From positions 1-9,040 of the forward strand of contig CANRLA010000056.1 in assembly GCA_947631315.1 (NCBI GenBank): 9,040 nt of DNA. Direction: 5' to 3'. Positions within the stretch are counted from its first letter, which is position 1. Every line of letters begins with the position of its first letter. The notes below the pieces were generated by a model, which had not been told where the DNA came from, did no database searches, and saw only the letters and a list, made by a program, of their open reading frames with translations. This document shows, in pieces, positions 6,241-9,040 of this stretch. A program made the position numbers and the translations under genes. The DNA is from an uncultured Clostridia bacterium. GTDB taxonomy: Bacteria > Bacillota > Clostridia > TANB77 > CAG-508.

Positions 6241-7680
6241 ATGAAAAAAGTATTAAGAAAAACTAAAATAGTAGGAACAATAGGGCCAGCTAGCGAACAT
6301 AAATTAAGAGAGTTATTTGAAGCGGGTTTAAATGTAGCAAGGATAAATTATTCGCATGGTAGCTGGGAAGAACAAAAAGAAAAGACTGAAGAAATCTTAA
6401 GATTAAGAGAAGAAATGGATTTACCAATAGCTCTTTTACTTGATATGCAAGGACCAGAAATAAGAACTGGAAAATTAGAAAATATAAATGAAAAAGTACA
6501 ATTGGAAGATGGTCAAAAATTTGTACTTGTAAATGAAGATGTGGTAGGAAATAAAGATAGAGTATCAGTATCATATAAAGAACTATATAAAGATGTAGTT
6601 CCAGGAGCAAAAATTTTAATCGATGATGGAGCAATTGAACTTGTAGTAGATGAAATAAAAGATAAAGACATAATTTGTACAGTAGTACATGGAAATGGAT
6701 TAGGAAGTAGAAAGACAGTTAATTTACCTGGAACAGCAGTAAAACTTCCAGCATTAAAAGAAAAGGATATAGAAGATTTAAAAACTGCCTGTGAACACAA
6801 CTATGATTTTGTTGCAATGTCTTTTGCTAGAAATAAAGAAGATGTAAAGCAAGTTAGAAAAGTATTAGATGAAAATGGAGGAAAAGATATAAAAATAATA
6901 ACAAAGATTGAAAATATTGAAGGTGTAGAAAATTTAGAAGAAATTATAAAAGTAGCAGATGCTCAGATGATTGCTCGTGGAGATTTAGCTACTGAAACTG
7001 ATTTTACAGAACCTCCTATATTGCAAAAAAAGATTATAAAATTATGTAACAAATCAAGCAAAGAAGCAATAACAGCAACACAAATGCTAGAATCAATGAC
7101 ACACGAACCTCTTCCAACAAGAGCAGAAGCAAGCGATGTTGCAAATGCAATTTATGATAGAACAAGTGCAATAATGCTTTCAGCTGAATGTGCTTTAGGT
7201 GAATATCCTGTAGAATGTGTTAAAACTATGGATAAAATAGCAAAAAGAGTAGAGCCTGATATAGGTTATTGGAAAAGATTTGAAATGAACGAGAATATGG
7301 AACTAGATTCATTAGAAGAAGATGTTGCATATGCTAATTGTATCACAGCTAAAACAATGAATGCAGTAGCAATTGTATGTTATACACATACAGGTAATTC
7401 TGCAAGGTATTTATCAGGTTTAGGAACAGAATGTCCAATATTAGCAATTACAGACAATAAAAAAACATTTTATCAGTTAGCATTAACTTGGAATGTAACT
7501 CCTATATATATTGAACCAAAAGAATCGATAAATAAAACTATTGAAGAAGGAATAGAAAAATTAAAAGAAAAAGAAATACTTGAAAAGGGCGATTTAATTA
7601 TTATATCAGGAGGAGATAAAATAGTACCAATTAATAAATGTCCAATAAACCAAACAATTGGAGGAATAATAAAAATATAG
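6241..7680 (+). CDS. pyk: Pyruvate kinase
   Basis: Transfers phosphate from phosphoenolpyruvate to ADP, giving pyruvate and ATP, the last step of glycolysis; cytoplasmic, usually a tetramer. The start ATG 6241 follows AGAAAGGA by 12 bases; an in-frame GTG at 6211 would add residues not seen in the family. At 479 residues it has the core length without the extra C-terminal PEP-utiliser-like domain of Bacillus enzymes. Visible motifs: RKTKIVGTIGPAS (6-18), ARINYSHG (33-40) with R34, N36 and S38, GPEIRTG (71-77), TKIENIEGV (221-229) with K222 and E224, ARGD (245-248) with Mg ligand D248, TATQM (278-282), PTRAEASDVANA (292-303). E73 in GPEIR is the residue linked to potassium dependence. Unusual replacements: DMQGPE for DTKGPE (68-73), RGDLATE for RGDLGVE (246-252), SAECALG for SGETAAG (314-320). 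The C-terminal domain keeps a THTGNSA loop (382-388), possibly for a phosphorylated effector. It is transcribed alone. Confidence 0.95.
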   Translation: MKKVLRKTKIVGTIGPASEHKLRELFEAGLNVARINYSHGSWEEQKEKTEEILRLREEMDLPIALLLDMQGPEIRTGKLENINEKVQLEDGQKFVLVNEDVVGNKDRVSVSYKELYKDVVPGAKILIDDGAIELVVDEIKDKDIICTVVHGNGLGSRKTVNLPGTAVKLPALKEKDIEDLKTACEHNYDFVAMSFARNKEDVKQVRKVLDENGGKDIKIITKIENIEGVENLEEIIKVADAQMIARGDLATETDFTEPPILQKKIIKLCNKSSKEAITATQMLESMTHEPLPTRAEASDVANAIYDRTSAIMLSAECALGEYPVECVKTMDKIAKRVEPDIGYWKRFEMNENMELDSLEEDVAYANCITAKTMNAVAIVCYTHTGNSARYLSGLGTECPILAITDNKKTFYQLALTWNVTPIYIEPKESINKTIEEGIEKLKEKEILEKGDLIIISGGDKIVPINKCPINQTIGGIIKI

Positions 7681-7800
7681 ATGTATTAGATTAACTATAA
7701 AAAATGAACTAACGATAAAAAAATACATGAATTGATGTACTATAGAAAACTTGCACTAAAAAAATATAAAATATGAGAATTAATTTAATATTTTAAATAA

Positions 7801-7846
7801 AAAATGTGGAAAACAAATAAAAGATTAAGTTTTCCATATTTTTTTT
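7801..7846 (+). terminator. Terminator of pyk
   Basis: AAAATGTGGAAAAC (7801-7814) pairs with GTTTTCCATATTTT (7829-7842) with one G-U wobble, around a 14-base loop, and runs into eight T's (7839-7846). It lies about 120 bases after the pyk stop and before the cotJ promoter, so it separates these two units. The A-rich left arm means it could also work for transcripts from the right. Confidence 0.85.
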
Positions 7847-7930
7847 GTATTTTTAGAAGAGTTATTAACAAGCAAGAAGAATGAAAATAAAATTTAATAA
7901 TTTTTTTAGAACAAATTTTTTATTAAAGTA

Positions 7931-7958
7931 ACAAATAATAATAAGTTGCCATAAAATA
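7931..7958 (+). promoter_or_regulatory. Mother-cell sigma (E/K)-like promoter of the cotJ operon
   Basis: CATAAAATA (7950-7958) fits the CATAnnnTA form of sigma-K -10 elements, and its first eight bases are one mismatch from the sigma-E form CATACAAT. ACA (7931-7933), 16 bases upstream, fits the short AC-containing sigma-K -35. No TTGACA-like box is correctly placed for sigma-A. In Bacillus subtilis the cotJ operon is under sigma-E. Which sigma factor acts here cannot be decided from sequence alone. Confidence 0.6.
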
Positions 7959-7983
7959 TATTATAACAAAAAGGAGGAAAACA

Positions 7984-8307
7984 ATGTATAGATGTAGAAG
8001 TTGTAATTCTTGTAGATGCAATAATCAAAATCAAGTAATTACAATTAATAACCAAAACAACGATATGGACGACAAATGCTCTTGTGGATTCAATGACCCT
8101 TCAGTATTTCCTGAGAATTATATGTATGGTCAAAGCTATGTTCCAATTCAATATATAGATACCACATTTAAACCAAATGTAGCATTAAGAATGGGTTCAC
8201 TATATCCTGAACTTGTTAGCCCTTATGAGCCTGGTCAAGGAATGGCAGAGATAGAATATTTAAGAAATGCAACTTACAATGAAGGGAGATGTCCAAATGC
8301 CTTATAA
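7984..8307 (+). CDS. cotJA: Spore coat protein CotJA
   Basis: Small spore-coat-associated protein, made in the mother cell and needed with CotJC for deposition of the CotJ proteins in the coat. The start ATG 7984 has AAGGAGG (7971-7977) 6 bases upstream. The family core is clear: SYVPIQ (51-56), ALRMGSLYPEL (67-77) and SPYEPG (79-84). It has 107 residues, longer than the common form of about 80, because of an N-terminal extension of some 45 residues. The extension is cysteine-rich, with CxxCxxCxC at C4, C7, C10 and C12 and CSC at C32-C34; one more cysteine is C103. The middle is Asn/Gln-rich (13-26). The cysteines could allow disulfide cross-linking or metal binding in the coat; this is inference. 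It is the first gene of the operon and overlaps cotJB by 11 bases. Confidence 0.93.
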   Translation: MYRCRSCNSCRCNNQNQVITINNQNNDMDDKCSCGFNDPSVFPENYMYGQSYVPIQYIDTTFKPNVALRMGSLYPELVSPYEPGQGMAEIEYLRNATYNEGRCPNAL

Positions 8308-8581
8308 TTGTGTTATAAACAATGAGGAAAATAATCTATCGAAAGCAGAGTTGATGAATATGATTCAATCTTATGCTTTTGCTGTAAATGATTTAACATT
8401 ATATTTAGACACTCATGTAGAAGATGAAAAAGCATTAAAACTTCATAACGAATATACTAGAGAATTAAAGAAATATGCTGATATATATGAAAAGAAATAT
8501 GGGCCACTTACAATGTATTGTCCATGCAATAGTTGGAGATGGATAGCAAATCCATGGCCTTGGGAAGGAGGGAATAATTAA
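8297..8581 (+). CDS. cotJB: Spore coat protein CotJB
   Basis: Second protein of the CotJ spore-coat set, 94 residues. ATG 8297 is chosen because AAGGGAG (8282-8288) lies 8 bases upstream and the start overlaps the cotJA stop by 11 bases, a sign of translational coupling; an upstream in-frame ATG at 8267 lies deeper inside cotJA. Family marks: IQSYAFAVNDLTLYLDTH (23-40), YEKKYGPLTM (64-73) and the tryptophan-rich end WRWIANPWPWE (80-90). It is helical in the first two-thirds with no membrane segment or signal peptide. Cysteines are at C5 and in CPC (75-77); together with the CotJA cysteines this makes the operon products richer in thiols than I would expect. It is probably recruited to the coat rather than enzymatic. 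Confidence 0.94.
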   Translation: MPYNCVINNEENNLSKAELMNMIQSYAFAVNDLTLYLDTHVEDEKALKLHNEYTRELKKYADIYEKKYGPLTMYCPCNSWRWIANPWPWEGGNN

Positions 8582-8583
8582 GT

Positions 8584-8781
8584 ATGTGGACTTATAATAA
8601 AACACTTCAATATCCTGTTAATATAAAGCAAAAAGACCCAAGACTTGCTAAATGGATAATATCTCAGTATGGAGGACCTGATGGAGAACTTGCAGCATCT
8701 CTTAGATATTTATCTCAAAGATTTGGAATGCCTGATACAAGATCAAAAGCAATATTGAATGATATTGGTACAGAAGAATGA
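8584..8781 (+). CDS. cotJC: Truncated CotJC (manganese-catalase-like), first 65 residues
   Basis: N-terminal third of CotJC, a spore-coat protein of the manganese catalase family normally about 190 residues long. It starts at ATG 8584, three bases after cotJB, with AAGGAGGG (8565-8572) 11 bases upstream. The sequence is well conserved to its end: LQYPV (8-12), DPRLAKWIISQYGG (18-31), DGELAASLRYLSQRF (33-47) and NDIGTEE (59-65). E35 and E65 match the first two glutamate metal ligands of Mn catalases (E35, E66 in the Lactobacillus enzyme). The stop TGA (8779-8781) follows directly, where the family continues with roughly FAHLEM and the first histidine ligand. None of the three forward frames beyond 8781 resembles the missing part. 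The product therefore lacks most of the four-helix bundle and should be inactive unless the gene is restored. Disruption by an inserted element is the leading explanation. Confidence 0.9.
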   Translation: MWTYNKTLQYPVNIKQKDPRLAKWIISQYGGPDGELAASLRYLSQRFGMPDTRSKAILNDIGTEE

Positions 8782-8890
8782 GCGCCAAAATGTTATCATT
8801 TAGTCTGTTTATTGTTGTCAAATATCAACTATTGACACTATCCTAAGATAGGACAAAATTGACAAGTTCACATAATTGTGATAAAATTAT
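8779..8890. mobile_element. Possible end of an element inserted in cotJC
   Basis: Homology to CotJC ends abruptly at the TGA of 8779-8781. The following ~110 bases contain TGTCAA (8816-8821), TTGACA (8832-8837) and TTGACA (8859-8864), plus a small dyad TCCTA-AGA-TAGGA (8841-8853). Repeated short motifs near a TG... terminus are known in IS21-family ends, and a promoter reading into the element is also seen here. No transposase or recombinase gene is inside the window and no target duplication can be seen, so element type and even its existence are inferred. Confidence 0.35.
8859..8887 (+). promoter_or_regulatory. Outward consensus promoter after cotJC
   Basis: TTGACA (8859-8864), a 17-base spacer and TAAAAT (8882-8887). 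The predicted start is near 8894. It reads to the right, towards whatever lies beyond the window edge. There is no ORF start with a ribosome site in the following 150 bases, and the hairpin at 8964-9012 lies in its path. Confidence 0.6.
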
Positions 8891-8963
8891 ATATACCTTA
8901 TTATTATAAATAAAAGAAAAATTTTTTATGAATTATATCATAAAAACAAAAATAGTAATTAAT

Positions 8964-9012
8964 AAAAAATGAATTAAATATGAATAATTTGTTCATAATT
9001 AGTTCATTTTTT
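8964..9012 (+). repeat. Long AT hairpin with 11-bp-spaced GTTCAT repeats
   Basis: The arm 8964-8984 pairs with 8992-9012 over 21 positions with one G-U pair and one A-A mismatch, around the 7-base loop TAATTTG. AAAAAATGAA and TTCATTTTTT form the perfect outer 10 bp. Within the right arm GTTCAT occurs at 8991-8996 and 9002-9007, 11 bp apart; in the left arm ATGAAT occurs at 8969-8974 and 8980-8985, also 11 bp apart. The A-run/T-run ends allow terminator action in both directions. The 11-bp spacing also resembles tandem sites of OmpR/PhoB-type regulators. TATAAT (9018-9023) lies just to the right. Confidence 0.55.
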
Positions 9013-9017
9013 AATGC

Positions 9018-9023
9018 TATAAT
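9018..9023 (+). promoter_or_regulatory. Possible -10 box at right edge
   Basis: Perfect TATAAT, but no good -35 hexamer lies 16-18 bases upstream. Together with the GTTCAT direct repeats directly upstream, this looks like an activator-dependent promoter for a gene beyond the window. In such AT-rich DNA the box could be chance. Confidence 0.35.
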
Positions 9024-9040
9024 ATTAATGTTGAATTAAA

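Larger units (their letters stand above)
7681..7983 (+). other. 303-base gap between pyk and cotJA
   Basis: No gene is seen on either strand. It holds the pyk terminator (7801-7846) and the promoter and ribosome site of the cotJ operon. At the start, ATGTATT (7681-7687) can pair with AATACAT (7722-7728), which could alternatively pair with ATGTA (7735-7739); these are weak AT hairpins with no obvious role. The remainder is AT-rich spacer. Confidence 0.7.

Noticed and set aside
1680..6800. Many reverse-strand open frames of 64-115 codons opposite the ATPase, glgP and pyk
   Set aside because: They are long only because AT-rich coding strands lack stops on the opposite strand; products are Leu/Ile/Phe/His-rich shadows without ribosome sites.
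8779..8781. TGA in cotJC read as tryptophan or selenocysteine
   Set aside because: TGG is used for Trp throughout, no SECIS-like hairpin is seen, and the codons after TGA do not match CotJC.

Overview
The window is strongly AT-rich DNA that looks like the chromosome of a low-GC, endospore-forming Firmicute, most likely a clostridial relative. The reasons are a cotJA-cotJB-cotJC spore-coat cluster, AAGGAGG-type ribosome binding sites, sigma-A promoters with near-consensus boxes, and the family types of the metabolic genes. All genes are on the + strand. TGG encodes tryptophan and TGA acts as a stop, so the standard bacterial code fits.

Layout: (1) A complete tRNA-Phe with encoded CCA sits at the left edge, followed by a terminator. 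(2) A single-gene unit (218-733) has a consensus promoter, a leader hairpin, an unrecognised 116-residue protein with a helix-turn-helix-like segment and base composition unlike its neighbours, and a very strong terminator. (3) A metal-response operon (767-3178) encodes an ArsR/SmtB-family repressor and a Zn/Cd/Pb-type P1B ATPase. Its promoter carries two perfect TTGAAT-N4-ATTCAA operators. A single-base frameshift near the ATPase 3' end removes the last membrane helix and its conserved metal-site aspartate. (4) glgP (3416-5989) encodes an alpha-glucan phosphorylase with its own promoter and terminator. (5) pyk (6241-7680) encodes pyruvate kinase; it has its own promoter and a possible 19-codon leader ORF ending one base before its start. 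(6) cotJA, cotJB and the beginning of cotJC form a spore-coat operon behind a mother-cell-sigma-like promoter. The cotJC reading frame stops after 65 residues, just before the first histidine ligand of the manganese-catalase site.

(7) From about 8779 to the right edge there is no gene. This part holds unrelated sequence with repeated TTGACA/TGTCAA motifs, an outward-facing consensus promoter, and a 21-bp imperfect hairpin built from 11-bp-spaced GTTCAT/ATGAA repeats. It may be the end of an inserted element, either an insertion sequence or a developmentally excised element, that splits cotJC.

The metal operon handles efflux of toxic divalent metals. glgP and pyk serve glycogen breakdown and the last ATP-yielding step of glycolysis. 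The cotJ genes act in the mother cell during spore-coat assembly. Two genes (the ATPase and cotJC) appear broken. Three unrelated genes share an unusual long-spaced AGAAAGGA...AAATTT...ATG initiation region.
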